NCBI GenBank assembly: GCA_902478705.1
Contig: CABSMB010000023.1
Location: 1-10,354, forward strand
Origin: an uncultured Collinsella sp.
GTDB lineage: Bacteria; Actinomycetota; Coriobacteriia; Coriobacteriales; Coriobacteriaceae
DNA: 10,354 bases
Reading direction: 5' to 3'
This document shows positions 1-8,140 of the stretch, in pieces; the first letter of the stretch is position 1, and the number at the start of each line of letters is the position of its first letter. The translations under genes and the position numbers were made by a program. Below the pieces are notes generated by a model. That model was given only the letters and a program-made list of their open reading frames with translations. It made no database searches and was not told the origin of the DNA.

Positions 1-2
1 AT

Positions 3-599
3 GCGCTCGAAGGTTCTATCTTTGCCGCCGGCTCAACCATGAACTGGCTGCGCAACAACATGGGCATCATCTCGAGCGTGAGCGAGTCCGCGCAACTCGC
101 CACTTCGATTAACGACAACGAGGGCTGCTACTTCGTCCCCGCCTTCGCAGGCCTGGGCGCTCCCTGGTGGGACCCGCGTGCTCGCGGTATCGTGTGCGGC
201 CTGACCGGCGCCTCGAGTCGCGCGACCATTGTACGTGCGGCCTGCGAGTCCATGGCCTACCAGAGTTATGACGTGCTGCGCGCCATGGAGCAGGACGTGG
301 GACTTTCGATTGAGCGCCTGTCCGTCGATGGCGGTGCCTCGCGCAACGAGTTCATCATGCAATTCCAGGCCGATCTGCTGGATATCCCCGTGTTGCAGTG
401 TGAGACGGTGGAGACCACGGCGATCGGCGCCGCGTACTTGGCGGGCCTTGCCGTCGGCTATTGGGAGGATTTGGAGGAGCTGGAGCAAAACGCTCAGATC
501 GTCAAAGTCTTCCATCCTCACATGTCCGCCGAGCGCCGTGAGAGCAACCTCGCTGGTTGGCGTGATGCCGTCAAGCGTTCGCTCAACACCGCTCAGTAG
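3..599 (+). CDS. glpK: Glycerol kinase, C-terminal part (5' end outside window)
   Basis: Glycerol kinase phosphorylates glycerol with ATP to sn-glycerol 3-phosphate in the cytoplasm. The reading frame is open from position 3, so the first 198 visible codons are the last ~40% of a protein usually near 500 residues. The visible start, A-L-E-G-S-I-F-A-A-G, matches the conserved ALEGSIF segment of GlpK. GLGAPWWDPRARG follows, then the second FGGY-kinase signature region (GASSRATIVRAACESMAYQSY) and VDGGASRN, part of the nucleotide-binding fold. These are specific enough to separate GlpK from xylulokinase-type relatives. The frame ends at TAG 597-599 with no sign of decay. The N-terminal half and any glpF/glpD neighbours lie outside the window, so its operon cannot be judged. 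No convincing terminator follows the stop codon. Confidence 0.93.
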   Translation, partial: ALEGSIFAAGSTMNWLRNNMGIISSVSESAQLATSINDNEGCYFVPAFAGLGAPWWDPRARGIVCGLTGASSRATIVRAACESMAYQSYDVLRAMEQDVGLSIERLSVDGGASRNEFIMQFQADLLDIPVLQCETVETTAIGAAYLAGLAVGYWEDLEELEQNAQIVKVFHPHMSAERRESNLAGWRDAVKRSLNTAQ

Positions 600-645
600 G
601 GCTGCGACGAGCTGCTCGATACAACAAACCGTTAAACTTATGCAC

Positions 646-687
646 GGCGCGAGGCAACAACGTCGCCATGCGCCTTGTCAGCAAGGC
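646..687 (+). other. Two mutually exclusive small hairpins in the upp leader
   Basis: The 122-nt glpK-upp gap holds GGCGC 646-650 pairing with GCGCC 670-674 (with an inner GGC 653-655/GCC 665-667), and GCCTTG 672-677 pairing with CAAGGC 682-687 around a 4-nt loop. The two stems share 672-674 and so cannot form together. Neither is followed by a T-run, so they do not look like intrinsic terminators. I see no PyrR-type binding loop and no good sigma-70 promoter in this gap. The structures may be chance in GC-rich DNA. Confidence 0.25.
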
Positions 688-704
688 CATCTTCCGGCCG
701 CAAT

Positions 705-712
705 GAAAGGGG
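705..712 (+). promoter_or_regulatory. Ribosome binding site of upp
   Basis: GAAAGGGG lies 9 nt before ATG 722. It is purine-rich and complementary to the 16S 3' end, and it supports the chosen start of upp. Confidence 0.7.
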
Positions 713-721
713 CATCAACCC

Positions 722-1369
722 ATGACCGTCACCTACGATACGTCCCGTGTGACCCTTGTCGATCACCCACTCGTCCAGCACAAGCTGTCGATCTTGCGCG
801 ACAAGAGCACTGGCACCAACCAGTTCCGCCAGCTCGTGCGCGAGCTTGCGCTCTTTGACGGCTACGAGGCCATGCGCGACCTGCCCATGGAAGACGTCGA
901 GGTCGAGACCCCCATCACCACCGCAACGTTTAAGCAGCTCGCCGGCAAAAAGCTCGCCATCGTTCCCATCCTGCGCGCAGGCCTCGGCATGGTCGACGGT
1001 ATCCTCGACTTGGTACCCTCGGCTCGCGTGGGCCACATCGGTATGGAGCGCGACGAGGTCACCCACGAGCCGCATGAGTATTACTGCAAGATGCCCAAGG
1101 ATATCGATCAGCGCATCTGCCTGGTTGTCGACCCCATGCTCGCCACGGGCGGTTCGGCCGAGATGGCCATCAGCTACCTGCGCGAGCGCGGTGTCAAGGA
1201 TATCCGCATGCTGTGTATCGTCGCCGCGCCCGAGGGCCTCAAGTCGCTGACCGAAAAGGACCCCGACGTACATATTTATACCTGCGCCATCGATGACCAT
1301 CTCAACGAGGCCGCCTACATCGTTCCCGGCCTGGGCGACGCCGGAGACCGCATCTACGGTACGCTGTAA
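722..1369 (+). CDS. upp: Uracil phosphoribosyltransferase
   Basis: Upp makes UMP from uracil and PRPP in the cytoplasm and is the main uracil salvage enzyme. The 215-residue product has near-standard length (about 208-210 in many bacteria). Residues 81-90 ([10 protein letters not shown]) form the conserved segment near the active site. Residues 135-145 ([11 protein letters not shown]) are the PRPP-binding motif of type I phosphoribosyltransferases in its Upp-specific form. The C-terminus, [14 protein letters not shown] (202-215), is the typical uracil-binding end of Upp. The ATG at 722 has a good ribosome binding site at 705-712. The gene stands alone: glpK ends 122 nt upstream, and a strong hairpin at 1411-1447 closes it downstream. 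Nothing in the protein is unusual. No promoter was recognised upstream, so read-through from glpK remains possible. Confidence 0.97.
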   Translation: MTVTYDTSRVTLVDHPLVQHKLSILRDKSTGTNQFRQLVRELALFDGYEAMRDLPMEDVEVETPITTATFKQLAGKKLAIVPILRAGLGMVDGILDLVPSARVGHIGMERDEVTHEPHEYYCKMPKDIDQRICLVVDPMLATGGSAEMAISYLRERGVKDIRMLCIVAAPEGLKSLTEKDPDVHIYTCAIDDHLNEAAYIVPGLGDAGDRIYGTL

Positions 1370-1410
1370 TCTCTGGGCCATACCGGCTAACGTCGAAAAT
1401 ACGAAGAAAT

Positions 1411-1453
1411 GGTGCGCGCGGGCGAGCAAAAGTCGTCCACGCGCACTTCTGTT
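1411..1453 (+). terminator. Probable intrinsic terminator after upp
   Basis: GTGCGCG 1412-1418 pairs with CGCGCAC 1440-1446. After a single C/A mismatch the stem continues with GGGCGA 1420-1425 against TCGTCC 1433-1438 (one G-U pair), leaving a 7-nt loop rich in A. A G-T pair at 1411/1447 extends the base. The hairpin starts 42 nt past the upp stop and is followed by TTCTGTT, a weak T-run. The stem is strong and the tail imperfect, so a terminator is the best reading but not certain. Confidence 0.6.
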
Positions 1454-1482
1454 AACGGACGTTTTGCGCTGAGGGGTTCGAA

Positions 1483-1548
1483 AAAACGTATTACCGTACC
1501 TGCGGCATAAAGAAGGCCTTAAGAAAACGTACAGGTGCGTATTAACCG
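1483..1548 (+). repeat. Paired AAAACGTA / CGTATTA(A)CCG repeats upstream of the atp promoter
   Basis: AAAACGTA occurs at 1483-1490 and again at 1524-1531, 41 bp apart (about four helical turns). CGTATTACCG at 1487-1496 is echoed by CGTATTAACCG at 1538-1548. In addition, CGTACCTG 1495-1502 can pair with CAGGTGCG 1532-1539 (8 bp with one G-U). The block lies in the gene-free stretch between the upp terminator and the atp promoter candidate, where a regulator site would be expected. No known operator was recognised, and the function is inference. Confidence 0.35.
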
Positions 1549-1562
1549 TTTGTTTTACGGTT
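1544..1562 (+). repeat. 6-bp inverted repeat overlapping the -35 region
   Basis: AACCGT 1544-1549 and ACGGTT 1557-1562 are perfect inverted repeats separated by TTGTTTT. The right arm runs into the proposed -35 hexamer (1561-1566), a position typical of a repressor or activator site. It is short and could be coincidental. Confidence 0.35.
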
Positions 1563-1588
1563 GTACTTTAGCGATTGGCTCGTACAAT
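1561..1588 (+). promoter_or_regulatory. Candidate promoter of the atp operon
   Basis: TACAAT 1583-1588 matches the sigma-70 -10 consensus at five of six bases. TTGTAC 1561-1566, 16 bp upstream, is a weak -35 (the first three bases match). Transcription would start near 1595, leaving a leader of about 55 nt before GTG 1650. The site is downstream of the upp terminator and upstream of the first gene of the operon, so its position is right. No better candidate was seen in 1454-1600. Confidence 0.45.
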
Positions 1589-1649
1589 AGTCACCAATGT
1601 TTGGCTGGGACTGTGCTGTGAGGCGTTAAAAAGGAAAGCGAGGAAGCCA

Positions 1650-1961
1650 GTGTTTCAGATAGCCGATCTGCTCGCTATCGTTGCAGGCGCCATCGCGGGC
1701 GCAATTGCCTTCCTTCCCTTTGTTTTTACGCTCAAGCCGGTTCTTGACGATAAACAGAATGCGGACATGCTCAAGGGCATGGTGAGTCTGGCGGTCTCGG
1801 CAGTCGCCCTGCTCGTCTTTACCTTGGTTGTGTTTGCGTTGTTCGGAGAGGCATTTCGCATGTTCCTCCTGGGCGAGGCGATCGGCTTCGTGGCCTTTAT
1901 GGCCGCCTGCACGGTTCGCGTCGCCAAGGCGCTGCGAGATCCTCATGAGGTCGAAAGGTAA
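1650..1961 (+). CDS. Small three-helix membrane protein in the atpI position
   Basis: This 103-residue protein has no family I can name with confidence. Three hydrophobic stretches are visible, at about residues 4-27, 44-66 and 71-92, with a charged loop (LKPVLDDKQNADMLK) between the first two and a charged tail (RDPHEVER). It stands directly before atpB with a 3-nt gap, where many bacteria carry atpI, a small membrane protein that helps c-ring assembly. AtpI usually has four helices and about 120-130 residues, so this may be a diverged analogue or an unrelated lineage-specific protein. The frame is open upstream to a TTG at 1575, but that start has no ribosome binding site and would overlap the promoter. 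GTG 1650 is preceded by GAGGAAG (1640-1646) and is chosen instead. Confidence 0.7.
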   Translation: MFQIADLLAIVAGAIAGAIAFLPFVFTLKPVLDDKQNADMLKGMVSLAVSAVALLVFTLVVFALFGEAFRMFLLGEAIGFVAFMAACTVRVAKALRDPHEVER

Positions 1962-1964
1962 GTC

Positions 1965-2768
1965 GTGGAAATTTTTGAAAAGCTGCCTGATGAGATTAAT
2001 CATCTGGTCAGCGAGTTCAGCTCCACCCCTGTCGTGGGCGATCTGAGCTGCGGCATCACGCAGTACTCGTTTTGGCTGATCGTCTCCACGATCGTGCTCC
2101 TGATCGTCCTGGCCGTGTTCAAGAAGAAGCAGACCCTGGTTCCCAAGGGCTTCTTCGTCAACGGTTTCGAGTACATCATCGAGTACGTCGAGAACGATAT
2201 CGGCAAGGGCGTCGTGGGTGAGAACTGGAAGAAGCACTTCCCGTTCCTGTGCTCGCTTTTCCTGTTCATCCTGATCAATAACATGATCGGCCTGATCCCG
2301 GGAATGAAGCCCGGCACCGGCGCAATCGGCTCCACCGCCGCGCTCGCCATCTTCGCCTTCGTGTACTTCATCTACTACGGATGCAAGGCTCACGGCGTGA
2401 TCGGCTACATCAAGAGCCTCGCCCCGCAGGGCGTGAGCTTCCCGATGAACGTGCTTGTGTGGGTCGTCGAGCTTTTCTCGACCTTCCTGCGCCTCATCAC
2501 GCTCGCCGTCCGTCTGTTCTGCAACATGTTCGCAGGACACGTGGTCATGGGCTCGTTCGCCATCATGGCGAGCATGTTCATGCAGCCGCTGCTTCAGCAG
2601 GTTTCCGCGGCCCACGCCGTCGGCGCCCTGCCTTCGCTGGCCTGGCTTGCCATCCTCATCCTGATCTATGCGATCGAGCTTGTGGTCGGCGCCATCCAGG
2701 CTTACGTCTTCACGGTCCTTACCGCCGTGTATGTCTCCGAGGCAGAGGAGGTCGCGGAGGAGGAGTAG
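1965..2768 (+). CDS. atpB: ATP synthase Fo subunit a
   Basis: Subunit a is the membrane stator that forms the two half-channels for ions next to the c-ring. The 267-residue protein has hydrophobic segments near residues 33-52, 92-112, 121-138, 164-185, 193-210 and 226-258. The essential arginine is R183 in LAVRLFCNMFAGH. H192 and E238 occupy the positions of the E. coli pair E219/H245, so the two residues are exchanged, a known coupled variation in this family. Q245 matches the conserved glutamine of the last helix. The C-terminus is acidic (SEAEEVAEEE). The GTG start follows AAAGG (1954-1958) at 6 nt spacing, 3 nt after the preceding gene, implying co-transcription. A cysteine replaces the common glycine in RLFGNM. 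Confidence 0.96.
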   Translation: MEIFEKLPDEINHLVSEFSSTPVVGDLSCGITQYSFWLIVSTIVLLIVLAVFKKKQTLVPKGFFVNGFEYIIEYVENDIGKGVVGENWKKHFPFLCSLFLFILINNMIGLIPGMKPGTGAIGSTAALAIFAFVYFIYYGCKAHGVIGYIKSLAPQGVSFPMNVLVWVVELFSTFLRLITLAVRLFCNMFAGHVVMGSFAIMASMFMQPLLQQVSAAHAVGALPSLAWLAILILIYAIELVVGAIQAYVFTVLTAVYVSEAEEVAEEE

Positions 2769-2892
2769 TCTTCCGTTCGCGCCTTAAAGGTAAGGCAATT
2801 CGTTAAACCGCCGGTGCCCGTACCCATGGAGCCCGGCAGTTATAAAAAGGTTATCCTGCGTGAAATAAGACACGCACGACAAAGGAGGAATC
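2769..2892 (+). other. Structured spacer between atpB and atpE (three hairpins)
   Basis: This is the longest gap inside the operon. It contains a perfect 6-bp stem GCCTTA 2781-2786/TAAGGC 2791-2796 with an AAGG loop. A 5-bp stem follows, GCCGG 2810-2814/CCGGC 2833-2837, with a long loop. The last is a perfect 6-bp stem TGCGTG 2857-2862/CACGCA 2871-2876 that ends 4 nt before the atpE ribosome binding site. None has a T-run. No open frame of note is present. The likely role is mRNA processing, stability or translational tuning that raises subunit c output. That is inference. Confidence 0.45.
2881..2888 (+). promoter_or_regulatory. Near-perfect ribosome binding site of atpE
   Basis: AAAGGAGG is the best Shine-Dalgarno match among the genes in the window. 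It lies 4 nt before GTG 2893. It fixes the start of this very short gene and suits a subunit made in about ten copies per enzyme. Confidence 0.85.
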
Positions 2893-3087
2893 GTGGGAGT
2901 TATCGGTTACGGTCTCGGTGTTATCGGCGCTGGTCTTGCTATCGGCCTGTCTGCTCTGGGTGCTACGGGTGCTATGGCCCGTCAGCCTGAGGTCCAGGGC
3001 CGCGTGTTCACCGTCTTCATCATGGGCTCCGCCTTCGGCGAGGCTCTGGCTCTGATCGGCTTCGTTGTCGCGCTGATCGTTAAATAG
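2893..3087 (+). CDS. atpE: ATP synthase Fo subunit c
   Basis: Subunit c forms the rotating membrane ring whose carboxylate carries the ion. The product has only 64 residues, against 70-90 in most bacteria. It shows the two-helix hairpin: a glycine-rich helix 1 (residues 2-27), the polar loop ARQPE (29-33, with R30-Q31-P32), and helix 2 with the ion-carrying E50 in GSAFGEALALIG. E50 is 20 residues after R30, the standard spacing. I17 stands where Na+-binding c subunits have Gln, and A51 stands where they have Ser after the Glu, so proton coupling is expected. The GTG start is forced: an in-frame TAA lies at 2866-2868, and the strong ribosome binding site sits between that stop and the GTG. Compared with E. 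coli the protein is about 11 residues shorter at the N-terminus and 4 at the C-terminus. Confidence 0.96.
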   Translation: MGVIGYGLGVIGAGLAIGLSALGATGAMARQPEVQGRVFTVFIMGSAFGEALALIGFVVALIVK

Positions 3088-3102
3088 CACGGAGCGTCAA
3101 GT

Positions 3103-3705
3103 ATGAATCTTTCATCCCAGAAGAGCGCGATCGCACTCTCCGCGTCCGCGGCCGCGCTGCTCATGCCGGTGTCCGCGTTCGCCGAGGACGGCGCTGCCGG
3201 TGCGGACATCCTCATCCCCAAGATGGCGGAGTTCATCCCGGCGCTCATCGCCTTCCTGATCATCTGGATCGTGCTGGCCAAGGTCGCCCTGCCGGGCATC
3301 ATGAACACCATGGAGGAGCGCGGCAAGAAGATCGAGGAGAGCCTCGACGAGGCCGAGAAGACCAAGCAGGAGGCTATCGCCAAGCGCGCTGAGTCCGACT
3401 CGATCGTCACCGACGCCCGTCGTCAGGCTGCCGACATCGTTCTCGAGGCCCGCAAGGACGCCGAGTCCGAGCGCGCCCGCATTATCGATGCCGCTCACAA
3501 GGAGGCCGAGGAGATCATCGCCAAGGCCCACACGACCGTCGAGGACGAGCGCAAGTCCATCTACGCCGGTGCCGCGAGCTCCATCGCCGACCTGTCCGTT
3601 GCCGTCGCCACCAAGATCGTGGGCGAGGCACTCGAGGACGAGGCCGAGCAGAAGAAGCTCATCGAGCGCTACATCCAGGAAGCAGGTAGCCTGAATGCCG
3701 ACTAG
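3103..3705 (+). CDS. atpF: ATP synthase Fo subunit b, with signal-peptide-like N-terminus
   Basis: Subunit b is the peripheral stalk linking subunit a to delta and F1. Of its 200 residues, 44-66 form the usual single membrane helix (FIPALIAFLIIWIVL...). Residues 68-155 are a charged, heptad-like right-handed coiled coil, and 156-200 form the delta-contacting end. Unusually, residues 1-27 look like a Sec signal peptide: K7, a hydrophobic core at about 9-23, and an A-F-A/E-D cleavage-like site at 27/28. Cleavage would leave an N-out, C-in protein, the normal b topology. ATG 3103 has GGAG (3091-3094) at 8 nt spacing. An internal start at M41 lacks a ribosome binding site. It lies 15 nt after atpE and overlaps atpH by 11 nt, suggesting translational coupling. 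Confidence 0.94.
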   Translation: MNLSSQKSAIALSASAAALLMPVSAFAEDGAAGADILIPKMAEFIPALIAFLIIWIVLAKVALPGIMNTMEERGKKIEESLDEAEKTKQEAIAKRAESDSIVTDARRQAADIVLEARKDAESERARIIDAAHKEAEEIIAKAHTTVEDERKSIYAGAASSIADLSVAVATKIVGEALEDEAEQKKLIERYIQEAGSLNAD

Positions 3706-4171
3706 CCGCTATCAGGACAAGGTGCTCGAGACCTACGCGCGCTCCCTTCTGGAAGCCGCCAAGGCCGAGAACCATGTGTTCGAGGACCTCGAGATGATCG
3801 AGCGCCTGGCTTCCGCCAGCCCCGAGATCATCGCCGTGCTCGATACCATGTCCAAGCGCGACCAGCTCGACCTTCTTCCCAAGGTGGCAGCTGCCTTTAA
3901 GTATGTTGCCGAGGAAGACGAGGATGTAGTGGGCGTGACCGTCACCACGGCGATCCCGCTCGACGACGAGCTGCGTCAAACCATCACTAAGAAATGCGAG
4001 CAGGACTTCGGCCGCAAGGTGTTCCTTATCGAGCAGGTCGACCCGTCTATCGTGGGCGGCCTGGTGCTCGAGGCCCGCGGCGAGCGTCGTGACATTTCCG
4101 TCAAGACGCAGCTGCGCATCGCGCAGGAGACCCTCGCAAACTCTGCTAATTCGTACGGAGGTGAAGCCTAA
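3695..4171 (+). CDS. atpH: ATP synthase F1 subunit delta (short form)
   Basis: Delta joins the b-subunit stalk to the top of the F1 head. The N-terminal domain starts with [11 protein letters not shown] (14-24), matching the conserved YAKALFELA-type helix. The C-terminal domain has the family signature [15 protein letters not shown] (115-129) followed by DISVKTQL. At 158 residues it is about 20 shorter than E. coli or Bacillus delta (near 177-181). By eye the loss falls in the later helices of the N-terminal bundle, between about residues 50 and 76. The ATG at 3695 lies inside the end of atpF (11-nt overlap), with GGAAGCAGG (3678-3686) upstream as ribosome binding site. Its stop overlaps the atpA start by one base (TAATG). 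Confidence 0.93.
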   Translation: MPTSRYQDKVLETYARSLLEAAKAENHVFEDLEMIERLASASPEIIAVLDTMSKRDQLDLLPKVAAAFKYVAEEDEDVVGVTVTTAIPLDDELRQTITKKCEQDFGRKVFLIEQVDPSIVGGLVLEARGERRDISVKTQLRIAQETLANSANSYGGEA

Positions 4172-5769
4172 TGTCCGAAACCCTCAATGCCCAGGATATC
4201 GCCAAGAAACTGCAGGAGCAGCTCACGAGCCTCTCCGCGACGGTCGATACGCATGAGGTTTCAACGGTCGACGAGGTAGGCGACGGCATCGCGCGCGTCT
4301 CCGGCCTCAAGAGCGCCATGGCAGGCGAGCTTCTGGAGTTCAAGAGCTCCGATACCGGTGAGACCGTCTTCGGCCTTGCCCAGAACCTTGACCGTGACGA
4401 GGTCGGCGCCGTTCTGTTTGGTGCCGTCGACTCCATCAAGGAGGGCGACGAGTGCCGCACCACGGGCCGCATTATGGATATCCCCGTGAGCCGCGCCATG
4501 CTCGGCCGCGTCGTCAATCCGCTCGGCCAGCCCATCGACGGCCTGGGCGACATCGTCGCCACGCACCGTCGTCCCATCGAGTTCAAGGCCCCCGGCGTCA
4601 TCGACCGTACCCCGGTGTGCGAGCCGGTTCAGACCGGTCTGTTGGCCATCGACTCCATGGTGCCTATCGGCCGCGGCCAGCGTGAGCTCATCATCGGCGA
4701 CCGCAAGACCGGTAAGACCGCCATCGCCATCGACGCTATCCTCAACCAGCGCGGCAAGGGCATGGTCTGCATCTATGTCGCCATCGGCCAGAAGGCCTCC
4801 ACGGTTGCCAACATCCGCGAGACCCTCGCTCAGCACGGTGCGCTCGACTACACCATCATCGTTTCGGCCACCGCTGCCGATTCCGCCCCTATGCAGTACA
4901 TCGCGCCTATGGCCGGTGCCGCTATCGGCGAGTTCTTTATGTACAACGGCGAGGACGGCAAGCCCGCTAGCGAGACCAACCCCGGCGGCCACGTGCTCGT
5001 CATCTACGACGACCTGTCCAAGCAGGCTGTGGCCTACCGTCAGATGTCGCTGACGCTGCATCGTCCGCCCGGACGCGAGGCCTATCCTGGCGACATCTTC
5101 TACCTGCACTCTCGTCTGCTCGAGCGTGCCGTCAAGATGTCCAAGAAGAACGGCTACGGTTCCATGACGGCTCTGCCGATCATTGAGACCCAGGACGGCG
5201 ACGTCTCGGCCTACATTCCGACCAACGTCATTTCCATTACCGATGGTCAGATTTACCTGCAGTCCGAGCTCTTCTTCCAGGGCCAGCGCCCGGCAGTCGA
5301 CGTGGGCATCTCCGTGTCCCGCGTCGGTGGCGACGCGCAGACCAAGGCCATGAAGCAGGTCGCCGGTAACCTCCGTCTGGACCTCGCTTCGTACCAGGAG
5401 CTTGCCGGCTTTACGCAGTTCGGCTCCGACCTCGACGAGGCAACGCAAAAGCAGCTTACCCACGGCGCTCGCATGACCGAGCTCCTTAAGCAGCCGCGCT
5501 ACAAGCCGTTCGAGGTTTCCGAGCAGATCGTTGCGCTGTTCGCCGGCAACGAGGGCTTCCTGGACGACCTTGAGATCGCCGACGTGCTGCCCTTCCGTGC
5601 CGAGCTCATCGAGTACATGGACAACGGCTTTGGCTCGCTGCTCGACAAGGTTCGCGCCAAGAAGATCGATGACGACACCAAGGCTGAACTCTTGCGTGTC
5701 ATCGGCGACTTTAAGCAGCAGTTCATGGCCAAGCACCATGCCGACACGACTGGATCAGAGGAGAACTAA
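4171..5769 (+). CDS. atpA: ATP synthase F1 subunit alpha
   Basis: Alpha alternates with beta in the F1 hexamer and carries the non-catalytic nucleotide sites. The 532-residue product has an N-terminal beta-barrel (about 27-95) and the Walker A loop GDRKTGKT at 176-183 (most bacteria have Q where K179 is). Walker B is VIYDD at 277-281. The family signature [14 protein letters not shown] spans 374-387, with arginine finger R384, and a C-terminal helical domain follows. Residues 261-273 ([13 protein letters not shown]) replace a single residue of Bacillus alpha just before Walker B, an insertion of about 12 residues in frame with otherwise unbroken homology. H298 stands in HRPPGREA, where an Arg is common. 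GGAGG (4157-4161) precedes ATG 4171. Confidence 0.97.
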   Translation: MSETLNAQDIAKKLQEQLTSLSATVDTHEVSTVDEVGDGIARVSGLKSAMAGELLEFKSSDTGETVFGLAQNLDRDEVGAVLFGAVDSIKEGDECRTTGRIMDIPVSRAMLGRVVNPLGQPIDGLGDIVATHRRPIEFKAPGVIDRTPVCEPVQTGLLAIDSMVPIGRGQRELIIGDRKTGKTAIAIDAILNQRGKGMVCIYVAIGQKASTVANIRETLAQHGALDYTIIVSATAADSAPMQYIAPMAGAAIGEFFMYNGEDGKPASETNPGGHVLVIYDDLSKQAVAYRQMSLTLHRPPGREAYPGDIFYLHSRLLERAVKMSKKNGYGSMTALPIIETQDGDVSAYIPTNVISITDGQIYLQSELFFQGQRPAVDVGISVSRVGGDAQTKAMKQVAGNLRLDLASYQELAGFTQFGSDLDEATQKQLTHGARMTELLKQPRYKPFEVSEQIVALFAGNEGFLDDLEIADVLPFRAELIEYMDNGFGSLLDKVRAKKIDDDTKAELLRVIGDFKQQFMAKHHADTTGSEEN

Positions 5770-5774
5770 GCCCT

Positions 5775-8137
<2,363 letters not shown>

Positions 8138-8140
8138 GTT

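Noticed and set aside
608..618. CGAG-CTG-CTCG hairpin as a glpK terminator
   Set aside because: Only 4 bp with a 3-nt loop and no T-run, too weak to call.
638..1429. 263-codon minus-strand frame opposite upp
   Set aside because: It runs across upp and its terminator and has no recognisable protein features.
1575..1649. TTG 1575 as start of the small membrane protein
   Set aside because: It has no ribosome binding site and would place the promoter -10 inside the coding region. GTG 1650 has a good ribosome binding site.
1626..2615. 329-codon minus-strand frame opposite the small membrane gene and atpB
   Set aside because: Its translation is a His/Asp/Glu-rich string typical of reverse-complemented membrane-protein codons, and no domain is visible.
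2841..2846. TATAAA before atpE as an internal promoter
   Set aside because: There is no -35-like hexamer at 16-18 bp upstream, and the position is more simply explained as part of the spacer between hairpins.
4261..5739. 492-codon open frame on the minus strand opposite atpA
   Set aside because: Antisense shadow of a highly biased gene, with low-complexity composition and no ribosome binding site logic.
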